From Gammaproteobacteria bacterium (lineage in GTDB: Bacteria > Pseudomonadota > Gammaproteobacteria > Pseudomonadales > Halomonadaceae), in assembly GCA_023485185.1 (NCBI GenBank), contig JAMCZP010000027.1:1-5472 (forward strand): DNA of 5,472 nt. Direction: 5' to 3'. The position numbers were made by a program, and so were the translations under genes. Below the pieces are notes generated by a model. It saw only the letters and a program-made list of their open reading frames with translations. It searched no databases and was not told the DNA's origin. This document shows positions 1-5,472 of this stretch, one piece after another (the first letter of the stretch is position 1; each line of letters begins with the position of its first letter).

Positions 1-2
1 CG

Positions 3-638
3 CGCGTGGGCACGCTCCGCTTCGAACGCTTTGTGCCTCAACTCGGACACATCTCGGAGCGCTTCGGCCTTCTGATGTTGATCTTGCTGGGTGAAGGCTT
101 CTTTAAACTGGTGGTCACGCTGGCCGACAAGGGCGTCTACAGCGTCAGCGCGGGTACGCTGTTCAATGTGACCATGGGCGGCTTGTCCCTCTTCGCGCTG
201 GCCTGGACTTATTTCGACTGCGCCGGCAATGAAAAACCGAAGAGCCGCACCAGTGCCGTACTGCTGAGATACTGGTTTGCTCACATCGTGATTTTGTGGA
301 GTGCGGTGACGATTGGCGTTGCGCTGGCCGGACAAGTCTACGTCGGCCTGTGGGAGCCTTATCCGCCCGGCTACGCCGCGCTTGGCTCGGTCGGCCTAGC
401 GGTGTTTTTAGCTTCGCTATGGGCGCTGCGTCGAACCGTGACTGATGCCACCGACAAATACCACAGCGGCGGTCTGAGGCTGTTCGGCATTGTCATGGCA
501 CTGGTTGTGCTAGCCGTTCATCCCCTCGTACCGTCGATTGTCAGCAACGGGCTTTGGGTCCTGGCGCTGTTCTCGCAGATTGGTGTGCCGATTTTTCTGG
601 CGCTAAGAGATGCGCGCCGGTCTGATAAAATGCTGTGA
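3..638 (+). CDS. LtrA-family (low temperature requirement A) membrane protein, C-terminal part
   Basis: The reading frame is open from the window edge and stops at TGA 636-638, so the gene begins upstream. The GTG at position 6 is unlikely to be the true start, because the sequence begins inside the protein fold. About 211 residues are visible, against roughly 380-400 for a usual LtrA protein. Numbering from that GTG, the signature is ERFGLLMLILLGEG at residues 18-31, which matches the conserved 'ERFGLF-iivLGE' segment of the LtrA family. Hydrophobic segments follow near residues 20-38, 53-70, 90-110, 125-141, 159-176 and 182-200, in keeping with a polytopic inner-membrane protein. YFDCA (69-73) and the His in YWFAHIVILW (89-98) also fit family positions. 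The family name comes from a Listeria cold-growth phenotype and the biochemical role is unknown. The protein ends in a short basic/polar tail. No terminator is evident after the stop. Family assignment is fairly sure; function is not. Confidence 0.75.
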   Translation, partial: RVGTLRFERFVPQLGHISERFGLLMLILLGEGFFKLVVTLADKGVYSVSAGTLFNVTMGGLSLFALAWTYFDCAGNEKPKSRTSAVLLRYWFAHIVILWSAVTIGVALAGQVYVGLWEPYPPGYAALGSVGLAVFLASLWALRRTVTDATDKYHSGGLRLFGIVMALVVLAVHPLVPSIVSNGLWVLALFSQIGVPIFLALRDARRSDKML

Positions 639-945
639 TGGAACATGGCTACGCCCATGCAATTTGACAGATAGCCGCCAGGGATTGATGGGTTCTTCTT
701 ATGCTCATGCGCTGGCGCTCCGCAAAGCTATGACGTTGTCAGGGCAATCTTACTTGTAACGACATGTGTTAGGTGACAAATTTCGTTTTGAAGATGGCGA
801 AGCGTATGAAGTCGAAGTGGGGGACTACCACCGAGTGAGAAGAAGACGATTGAGAGTTCTATCCGATTAGAGATACCGGGGACCGCAAAAGGCTTGCACG
901 CACTTGTAATCATGTGATTGCAGAAATTCTGAGTCTGCACGTGGC
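639..945. other. Gap without an intact gene; probable decayed coding DNA
   Basis: No convincing intact gene lies here on either strand. A 24-codon frame (ATG 688, TAA 757-759) is preceded by AGGGA at 680-684 and reads MGSSYAHALALRKAMTLSGQ before ending three codons later. The same frame reopens at once: GTG 766 to TAG 868-870 contains FRFEDGEAYEVEVGDYHR, which looks like real, acidic protein sequence. In the next frame, positions 854 onward read DTGDRKRLARTCNHVIAE; in the third frame, 810-914 gives a 35-codon open stretch. Protein-like pieces scattered over frames with stops between them suggest a gene broken by stops and frameshifts. I do not recognise the family. A 70-residue minus-strand frame over 728-940 has no recognisable features and is not called. 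No promoter or terminator could be supported, apart from a small dyad AATCA-TG-TGATT at 908-919. Confidence 0.4.
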
Positions 946-2340
946 TTGGAGAATTTTCCCGAAAATGCCATCACGATTGCCGGCAATGGGCTTGGTGATC
1001 AGAACCCTAATGAACAGCAGCGTGCTTTGCGGGTGCTTAGCTCACTGCTTGCGCCGGGTGGGCTTATGGTAATCACCTGCCGTGAAGGCCCGGATAGCAA
1101 TGAGCGTCAGTTTCATTCGGTCAACATGAGCATGTTGGATAGCTGGGCTCGTGATCTGGCGTTACTCCCCGTGCAGGCAAGTCATAGCGACGACCAACTT
1201 GGGCGCCAGGGTGTTGCTTGGCATCTACGTGTTTTCAGGCTACCTGATGATGGCACTGGGGCACTGCCTTCCCTTCGGCATATTATCGTTAATGATGACA
1301 AGGCATCTTCTTACAAGCTCGGTTTGCTACGCACGCTGACACGCCTTGCCGATAGCGCACCTGGCATAGTGATTTCACGAACAGAAGAATGGGTGACGGT
1401 ACCTCTGGGAGCAGTAGGTCTCTTCTGGATAAAACTGTACCGTCCCTTATTGATAGAGCGTGATTTGCGCCAATCTCCTGGCGAGAAGGGGTATGGTTTC
1501 GCTAAGGATGATTTCTATCGCTTAAAGCAACTATCGCCACATGATCTGCGCATTGGCTCAGCCTTTTATGATCCTCAATGTGCTGCCACCGTCATGCGAG
1601 CAATCCGCGATGCCTGCCAAACAGTTCTAAAGATGCCTGCTCACTTCACCACCTGGCCCGGCAGCCAGCGGCCTGTATTTGATGGAAGTTATCAAGGGCT
1701 ACGCATCCGCGAACAGGCCGTTCGACTTGATAGCGCCACGCTGGCTTCTTTCGGAACATTTCGTATCCCTACCTCACTATGGGACTCTATGAGCCGCTAC
1801 GCCTGCTGGATCGAGCCCGCCATTGTTCATGAGTGGGCTCAGTTAATGCAGCGGTATGACGCCACTTACGATATCGGCACATTGCATCTCGCCTTGCAGT
1901 GGCAAGAAAGTCGCCGTGACACACAGCAGGCGCGTCAACTGGTCACTCAACGTTTACATGAACCGGCTCCACTGCCTTGCGTCTGGTCACAAAATGATCT
2001 TCACAGGCAAAATTACGCTATCGACCACTGCTTTCCCTGGTCACGCTGGAACAACAATGATCTATGGAATTTGCTGCCAGCGACAGAAAAAGCCAATCAA
2101 TCCAAATCGGATCGACTGCCTGCAGCTCAAGTGATGCAAAAGGCTAAACAGGACATTTTGCACTGGTGGCAATATCTCGATGCCAGTACGGTCTGTCAGC
2201 AATTTCGTGATGAAGCTGCCGTAGCACTGCCGCTTGCTACGCCAACGTCTTCTCTGGATGGAATTTTTAACAGCGCATTACTACAACGCCAAAGATTGAA
2301 GGCGAATCAGCAACTTGCGGAATGGATGGGAGTGCGCTGA
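946..2340 (+). CDS. Methyltransferase-HNH nuclease fusion, apparently 5'-truncated (probable pseudogene remnant)
   Basis: The frame opens after TAA 907-909. TTG 946 is only the first possible start and has no ribosome binding site; the first in-frame ATG is 1066. Residues 7-46, including LAPGGLMVITCR (35-46), match the late part of a class I SAM-dependent methyltransferase (the LxPGG turn before strand 5). The glycine-rich SAM-binding motif that should precede it is absent and not found upstream. Residues about 112-335 are an unassigned middle region with KASSYKLGLLRTL (119-131) and KMPAHFTTWPGS (229-240). The C-terminus holds an HNH nuclease core: CVWS 345-348, IDHCFPWSRW 359-368, NNDLWNLLP 370-378, N384 and K387-SDRLP. 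The likely catalytic or metal ligands are H361, N375 and N384. The C-terminal part looks intact; the N-terminus looks lost. Hand-counted GC in sample lines is 45% and 57%, against 63% in lines of the flanking genes, which hints at transfer. A DNA-cleavage or defence role is inference only. Confidence 0.6.
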   Translation: MENFPENAITIAGNGLGDQNPNEQQRALRVLSSLLAPGGLMVITCREGPDSNERQFHSVNMSMLDSWARDLALLPVQASHSDDQLGRQGVAWHLRVFRLPDDGTGALPSLRHIIVNDDKASSYKLGLLRTLTRLADSAPGIVISRTEEWVTVPLGAVGLFWIKLYRPLLIERDLRQSPGEKGYGFAKDDFYRLKQLSPHDLRIGSAFYDPQCAATVMRAIRDACQTVLKMPAHFTTWPGSQRPVFDGSYQGLRIREQAVRLDSATLASFGTFRIPTSLWDSMSRYACWIEPAIVHEWAQLMQRYDATYDIGTLHLALQWQESRRDTQQARQLVTQRLHEPAPLPCVWSQNDLHRQNYAIDHCFPWSRWNNNDLWNLLPATEKANQSKSDRLPAAQVMQKAKQDILHWWQYLDASTVCQQFRDEAAVALPLATPTSSLDGIFNSALLQRQRLKANQQLAEWMGVR

Positions 2341-2342
2341 TA

Positions 2343-2452
2343 AGCTTGTGCCACACCTTGTGTCAGGTAAGAGCTAAAGGTCATTAGATTGATAACAGGT
2401 ATTAGCTCAAATGTTAACGAGCTTGGCACACTGATGACACAGATTTGACACA
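2343..2452. repeat. Cluster of short direct and inverted repeats between the HNH gene and the tRNA terminator
   Basis: TGACACA occurs at 2435-2441 and 2446-2452, exactly 11 bp apart, about one helical turn, and its inverse TGTGTCA lies at 2359-2365. Two nested dyads surround the centre: TGTGCCA 2347-2353 with TGGCACA 2424-2430, and GAGCTAA 2371-2377 with TTAGCTC 2402-2408. An imperfect direct repeat, AGCTTGTGCCACAC at 2343-2356 and AGCTTGGCACAC at 2420-2431, overlaps the outer dyad. Such same-face iterons could be protein-binding sites, for example a regulator or recombinase arm site, but the arms are only 7 bp and chance is possible. No gene is seen in this spacer. Confidence 0.3.
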
Positions 2453-2458
2453 CGCAAA

Positions 2459-2490
2459 ACAAAAGGGCCTACGCGTTAACGTAAGCCCTT
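2459..2490 (-). terminator. Rho-independent terminator of tRNA-Arg
   Basis: Read on the minus strand, AAGGGCTTACG (2490-2480), a 6-nt loop (2479-2474) and CGTAGGCCCTT (2473-2463) form an 11-bp stem with a single U-G wobble. The stem is followed by TTGTTTTG, a U-rich tail running into 2455. It begins 7 bp beyond the 3' end of the tRNA and is placed to end its transcript. The stem is nearly symmetric, so it might also slow transcripts arriving from the HNH gene, but the + strand side lacks a good U-tract (TTGAAATG follows). Confidence 0.85.
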
Positions 2491-2497
2491 GAAATGA

Positions 2498-2574
2498 TGG
2501 CGCGCCCGGCAGGATTTGAACCTGCGACCCTCGGCTTCGGAGGCCGATACTCTATCCAACTGAGCTACGGGCGC
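2498..2574 (-). tRNA. tRNA-Arg, anticodon CCG
   Basis: On the minus strand the 77-nt sequence folds as a canonical cloverleaf. The acceptor arms GCGCCCG and CGGGCGC pair perfectly, with G73 as discriminator and an encoded CCA at 2500-2498. The D-arm contains AGCTCAGTTGGATAGAG. The anticodon loop CTCCGAA sits on a TCGGC/GCCGA stem, with anticodon CCG at 2540-2538, which reads the Arg codon CGG. The T-arm contains GGTTCAAATCC. The gene appears complete and functional, with its own promoter upstream and a terminator just downstream, so it is a single-gene unit. It is divergent from the dctP operon. tRNA genes of this kind are common sites for integration of genomic islands, and the atypical HNH gene lies on its 3' side. 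Confidence 0.97.
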
Positions 2575-2586
2575 TTGTGGGTGCGT

Positions 2587-2615
2587 ATCGTAACCGTGCA
2601 GGCGCGCTGTGTCCA
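2587..2615 (-). promoter_or_regulatory. Sigma-70-type promoter of tRNA-Arg
   Basis: On the minus strand the -35 box TGGACA (2615-2610, five of six bases match TTGACA) is separated by exactly 17 bp from the -10 box TACGAT (2592-2587, four of six match TATAAT). Transcription would start about 5-6 nt before the mature 5' end of the tRNA at 2574, leaving a very short leader for removal by RNase P. The position and spacing fit a tRNA promoter well. Confidence 0.7.
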
Positions 2616-2665
2616 GCCGGCAAGCGGTTTTGCGGGCTTGTTCGATTGACCGTTTTCCCTGCTGT

Positions 2666-2693
2666 AGTGCATGCTTTGGGAGCACTTCTGCAC
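2666..2693. promoter_or_regulatory. Candidate operator dyad upstream of dctP
   Basis: GTGCA-TGCT (2667-2675) is mirrored by AGCA (2681-2684) and TGCAC (2689-2693), with a 4-nt insertion in the right half; AGTGC 2666-2670 and GCACT 2682-2686 form an alternative dyad. It lies 26-53 bp ahead of the dctP start codon, where a transport operon's regulator often binds. A possible -35 box, TTGACC at 2646-2651, lies before it, but I see no good -10 box at standard spacing (CATGCT at 2670-2675 is poor). The dctP promoter is therefore unresolved, and this call is tentative. Confidence 0.25.
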
Positions 2694-2718
2694 CTTAGTC
2701 CATTGGGAACACAATAAA

Positions 2719-3714
2719 ATGAAAACATTTGCACGTAGCACGCTGGCACTGGGCATCTCACTGGCGCTGGTCAGCGCCGCGAACGCCGTTGATTTTGCTG
2801 ATATGGATCCCGTTACTCTGCGCCTGGCTCACGTGGTCAATGAGCAGGATGGTTTCCATATCGCCGCCACTAAATTTGAAGAACTGGTGGAAACGCGCAC
2901 CGACGGCAAAGTCACCATTGATATCTACCCCAACGCCTCACTGGGCGACGAGCGCACGCTGCTGGAAGGCATGCAGATCGGCACTGTCGATATGGGCGTA
3001 ATCACCAACGGGCCTGTGGCAAACTTTGTGGAAGAGATGGCGGTATTTGAACTGCCGTTCTTATTCCCCTCCCCGGAAGCCGCTTACGAAGTATTGGATG
3101 GCCCCATCGGCCAGGAATTGCTCGATAAGCTGGCAGATGTAAACCTAAAGGGTATGGCTTACGCCGAGCGCGGTTTCCGCAACCTGACCAACAGCGAACG
3201 CGCCGTGAATACACCGGACGACCTGGATGGCCTGCGCATCCGCGTAATGGAGAACCCGGTTTACACCGATACCTTCCGTGAGTTGGGCGCCAACGCGATC
3301 CCTATGGCGTGGACTGAAGCTTTAACTGCCATGCAGCAGGGTACCATTGATGGCCAGGAAAACCCGGTGAACGTGATCCACTCGTTCAAGCTGGATGAAA
3401 CCCAGAACTACATGACCTTGTCGCGCCACACCTATGCGCCAGCCATTTTTGTGATGGGTATGCCTGCCTGGAACCAGTTACCTGAACACGCCCAAGAGGT
3501 GCTATTAGAGGCCGCCCAGGAAGCCGCCGAGCATGAGCGCCAAGTGAATGCAGAAATGGAAGCTGAGCAACTAGCTGAACTGAGCGAGGCAGGCATGGAG
3601 ATCAACGAAACCCCGGATATGGAAGCCTTCCAGGCTGCCGTGGCACCGGTTTATGAGAAGTACGGCGAGCAGTTTGGTGATTACCTGCCGCGCATTCAGG
3701 AGGCGCTTCAGTAA
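2719..3714 (+). CDS. dctP: TRAP transporter periplasmic substrate-binding protein (DctP family)
   Basis: This is the extracytoplasmic receptor of a TRAP transporter, which captures an organic acid or similar solute and hands it to the DctQM permease. The 331-residue length is normal. ATG 2719 is chosen over ATG 2671 because it is followed directly by a signal peptide: basic MKTFAR, a hydrophobic stretch at residues 8-21, and cleavage after ANA (21-23). A weak binding site, GGGAA at 2705-2709, lies 9 nt ahead. Family hallmarks are LRLAHVVNEQDGFH (34-47), the YPNASLGDERTLLEGMQIG segment (70-88), ELPFLF (111-116), GFRNLTNS (152-159), GLRIRV (171-176) and MQQGTIDGQENP (205-216). R175 corresponds to the family's conserved arginine that binds the substrate carboxylate. 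The tail is rich in Glu and Ala (about 255-300), a strongly acidic composition that fits a halophile. The exact substrate cannot be told; C4-dicarboxylates are only one possibility. First gene of a three-gene operon. Confidence 0.93.
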   Translation: MKTFARSTLALGISLALVSAANAVDFADMDPVTLRLAHVVNEQDGFHIAATKFEELVETRTDGKVTIDIYPNASLGDERTLLEGMQIGTVDMGVITNGPVANFVEEMAVFELPFLFPSPEAAYEVLDGPIGQELLDKLADVNLKGMAYAERGFRNLTNSERAVNTPDDLDGLRIRVMENPVYTDTFRELGANAIPMAWTEALTAMQQGTIDGQENPVNVIHSFKLDETQNYMTLSRHTYAPAIFVMGMPAWNQLPEHAQEVLLEAAQEAAEHERQVNAEMEAEQLAELSEAGMEINETPDMEAFQAAVAPVYEKYGEQFGDYLPRIQEALQ

Positions 3715-3717
3715 GTG
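3698..3717 (+). promoter_or_regulatory. Ribosome binding site and GTG start of dctQ, coupled to the dctP stop
   Basis: AGGAGG at 3698-3703 lies inside the last codons of dctP. The dctP stop TAA (3712-3714) is followed with no gap by GTG 3715-3717. The 11-nt spacing between the Shine-Dalgarno sequence and the start is longer than usual, but no nearer motif or other start codon fits. Ribosomes ending dctP could restart on dctQ, which would keep the two products in proportion. Confidence 0.6.
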
Positions 3718-4239
3718 ACCACATCGACTCAACCGCTGTTAACGCTACTGCGGCGAATTGAGCGCGGGCTGGATGCGATCATCCAGCCCGTGGTCTTTGC
3801 GGGCATGGCGGCACTGATTGGGGTGATTACCCTGCAGATTGTCTCACGGGTGCTGTTCAGCGCAGTGGGCTGGACCGAAGAGGTCGCTCGCTTTCTGCTG
3901 GTGTGGATCACCTTTTTGGCAGGCACGCTGGCCTTTCAGCGCGGGCGGCATATTGCCGTGACCTTTGCGGTGGATGCCCTGCCCAGACGCCTGCGCCAGT
4001 TTGCACGTCTGTTAGCATTGGGGATTATGCTGGCCTTTTTGATCACGCTAATTGTGATTGGCTACCGCTATATGCAGGTGCAGAGCTTTCAGAAATCTGC
4101 CTCGCTACGGCTTTCCATGACCTACGTCTACGCGGTGATGCCAATCTGTGCGGCGATCATGGCGTGGTACGCGCTGGTCGATATCATTGAACTGCTGCTG
4201 GGCGACGAGACGACCCATGCTCAGGAGGAGCCGCTATGA
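3715..4239 (+). CDS. dctQ: TRAP transporter small permease subunit (DctQ family)
   Basis: The 174-residue product is the small membrane subunit that pairs with DctM in the inner membrane. Four hydrophobic segments lie near residues 23-48, 58-75, 97-120 and 137-161, the standard DctQ layout. The family motif GWTEEVARFLLVW (52-64), with W53, E55, E56 and R59, follows the first segment, and FQRGRHIAV (74-82) follows the second. The start is GTG, directly after the dctP stop, with AGGAGG upstream. The 3' end overlaps dctM by four bases (ATGA), as expected for subunits made together. The C-terminus, residues 163-174, is short, acidic and cytoplasmic. Divergent sequence is normal in this family, so the assignment rests on topology, the motif and operon position together, and is secure. 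Confidence 0.92.
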   Translation: MTTSTQPLLTLLRRIERGLDAIIQPVVFAGMAALIGVITLQIVSRVLFSAVGWTEEVARFLLVWITFLAGTLAFQRGRHIAVTFAVDALPRRLRQFARLLALGIMLAFLITLIVIGYRYMQVQSFQKSASLRLSMTYVYAVMPICAAIMAWYALVDIIELLLGDETTHAQEEPL

Positions 4240-5472
4240 CGCTGCTGCTGTTTGGGCTTTTCTTCCTGTTTATGCTGCTGGGCGTGCCAATTGCTTTTGC
4301 GATTGGTGCCAGCACGCTATATGCCTTGCATCAATCCGGTGTGCCGCTGATGGTGGTGACCCAGCAGATGTTCCAGGGTATTAACTCCTTTGCGCTGGTG
4401 GCTATCCCGATGTTTATTCTGGCCGGGGATTTAATGGCCCAGGGTAAGGTGAGCGAAAAGCTGGTCAGCTTTGCTGATTCGTTAGTCGGCTTTATGCGCG
4501 GCGGGCTTTCGGTGGTGTCGGTAATGGCGGGTATGTTCTTTGCGGCCATTTCCGGTTCGGGCGCAGCCACCACGGCGGCGGTGGGTTCAAGCCTGGTGCC
4601 GGAGCTTAAACGCAAAGGTTACGACCCAGCTTCAGCGGCCAGCTTAATTGCTGCCAGCGGTACCATTGGGGTGGTGATCCCGCCCTCGGTGCCGATGATC
4701 ATTTACGCGGTCATCGCCCAGCAATCGGTCTCTAAGCTATTTCTAAACGGCTTTTTGCCAGGATTGGCGATGGGGCTAGGGTTGATGGCCATTGCCATTA
4801 CCCAAGCGTATAAGCGCCAGTACCCCAAGGGCACACCACTCTCGCTCACCACCATTTGGCATACCTTTAGAGATGCCAGTTGGGGATTGATGACACCGGT
4901 AATTATCCTTGGCGGTATCTTCTCAGGAATTTTTACGCCTTCGGAAGCGGCGGTAGTGGCGGTGAACTACGCCATGCTGGTGTCGCTGTTTATCTATCGA
5001 GACCTGACGCTACCGCAGGTATATAAACTGCTGATCCGCTCGGCGATGACTACCGCGGTGATTATGCTGGTGATTGCGATGTCGGCGGTGCTGAGTTGGA
5101 CGCTGTCTAGCTGGCAGGTGCCGGGAGCGATTGCCCAGGCGGTGCTGTCACTCTCCACTAACCCCTATGTGATTATGCTGCTGATCGTGGGGATTATTCT
5201 GCTCACTGGGGTGTTTATCGAAACTGCCAGTGCGCTGATTATTCTTACGCCCGTGCTGCTGCCGCTGGTATTGCAGTTGGGGATTGACCCAATTCACTTT
5301 GGTTTGATTATTGTGGTGGGGCTCTCGATCGGCATGATAACGCCGCCGGTGGCGATTAATCTTTACGTAGCGTCATCCATCACGCAGTTACCACTTGAGC
5401 GCATTACTCGGGCGATTGTGCCTTATATGCTGGGGTTGATTGGTGTGTTGTTGTTAGTGGTCTACGTGCCGA
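4236..5472 (+). CDS. dctM: TRAP transporter large permease subunit (DctM family), 3' end cut by window
   Basis: DctM is the transport channel subunit, which uses an ion gradient (Na+ in characterised homologues) to import solute delivered by DctP. The start is ATG 4236 with AGGAGG at 4223-4228, 7 nt ahead, and it overlaps the dctQ stop as ATGA. The frame is open for 412 codons to the window edge; the family is usually about 425 residues, so only a short C-terminal tail is missing. Conserved stretches are FALVAIPMFILAGDLM (52-67), FFAAISGSGAATTAAVGSSL (101-120), ASGTIGVVIPPSVPMIIYAV (140-159), GIFTPSEAAVVAV (231-243), GVFIETASALIILTPVLLPL (325-344) and GLSIGMITPPVAINLYV (362-378). The paired GSGAATTAAVGSS and IETASALIILTP repeats are the two hairpin regions that form the ion and substrate site in this fold. 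About a dozen hydrophobic segments are present. No odd residues or frame breaks are seen. Confidence 0.95.
   Translation, partial: MTLLLFGLFFLFMLLGVPIAFAIGASTLYALHQSGVPLMVVTQQMFQGINSFALVAIPMFILAGDLMAQGKVSEKLVSFADSLVGFMRGGLSVVSVMAGMFFAAISGSGAATTAAVGSSLVPELKRKGYDPASAASLIAASGTIGVVIPPSVPMIIYAVIAQQSVSKLFLNGFLPGLAMGLGLMAIAITQAYKRQYPKGTPLSLTTIWHTFRDASWGLMTPVIILGGIFSGIFTPSEAAVVAVNYAMLVSLFIYRDLTLPQVYKLLIRSAMTTAVIMLVIAMSAVLSWTLSSWQVPGAIAQAVLSLSTNPYVIMLLIVGIILLTGVFIETASALIILTPVLLPLVLQLGIDPIHFGLIIVVGLSIGMITPPVAINLYVASSITQLPLERITRAIVPYMLGLIGVLLLVVYVP

Noticed and set aside
644..659. CATGG-CTACGC-CCATG hairpin as a terminator for the LtrA gene
   Set aside because: The stem is only 5 bp and no U-rich tail follows.
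711..720. TGGCGC near 713-718 as a second copy of the tRNA 3' end (attachment-site duplicate)
   Set aside because: Only six bases match before the sequences diverge, so this is chance. No larger duplicate of the tRNA end was found in 639-945.
728..940. 70-residue minus-strand reading frame
   Set aside because: It has no recognisable motif or ribosome binding site, and the opposite strand has more protein-like pieces.
639..2497. CRISPR array or insertion sequence
   Set aside because: No regularly spaced long repeats, terminal inverted repeats or transposase motifs are seen.
2476..2685. Minus-strand reading frame with '[21 protein letters not shown]'-type sequence across the tRNA
   Set aside because: It is a translation through the tRNA-Arg gene, a well-known type of false protein. 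The tRNA fold explains the sequence.
2671..2718. Upstream ATG start for dctP giving a 16-residue extension
   Set aside because: It would bury the signal peptide behind a His/Trp-rich leader. ATG 2719 begins directly with a normal signal peptide.
4331..4615. 94-residue minus-strand reading frame inside dctM
   Set aside because: It is a shadow of the dctM coding sequence, whose + strand translation carries all the family motifs.

Overview
The window looks like a chromosomal segment of a gammaproteobacterium, most likely a moderate halophile of the Halomonas type. This rests on the acidic mature TRAP binding protein (many Glu and Asp, few Lys), the encoded CCA of the tRNA and the moderately high GC of the flanking genes. 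No taxonomic search was possible, so the assignment is inference.

Layout from left to right. (1) Positions 3-638, + strand: the C-terminal half of an LtrA-family membrane protein, cut by the window edge. (2) Positions 639-945: about 300 bp with no intact gene. Short protein-like stretches in different frames suggest decayed coding DNA. (3) Positions 946-2340, + strand: a 464-codon reading frame joining the last part of a class I SAM-dependent methyltransferase fold, a middle region I cannot assign to a named domain, and a C-terminal HNH nuclease domain. It lacks a credible start and the SAM-binding N-terminal half of the methyltransferase, so it is probably the 3' remnant of a longer gene. 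Hand-counted lines suggest a lower GC than in the flanking genes. (4) Positions 2341-2497: non-coding, with short direct and inverted repeats and a terminator reading leftward. (5) Positions 2498-2574, - strand: an intact tRNA-Arg(CCG) with its own promoter. (6) Positions 2719-5472, + strand: a tightly packed dctP-dctQ-dctM operon for a tripartite TRAP uptake system. The dctM gene runs off the right edge shortly before its expected end.

The TRAP genes form one functional unit: a periplasmic binding protein delivers an organic acid, or similar substrate, to the small and large permease subunits, and uptake is driven by an ion gradient. Neither a regulator nor a catabolic gene lies inside the window, so the substrate cannot be named. 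The LtrA-like gene, the nuclease-fusion remnant and the tRNA show no functional link to the transporter.

The most unusual item is the truncated methyltransferase-HNH fusion beside the tRNA gene, with apparent gene debris upstream. It resembles accessory, possibly defence-type, cargo in decay. I do not see a complete new system here.
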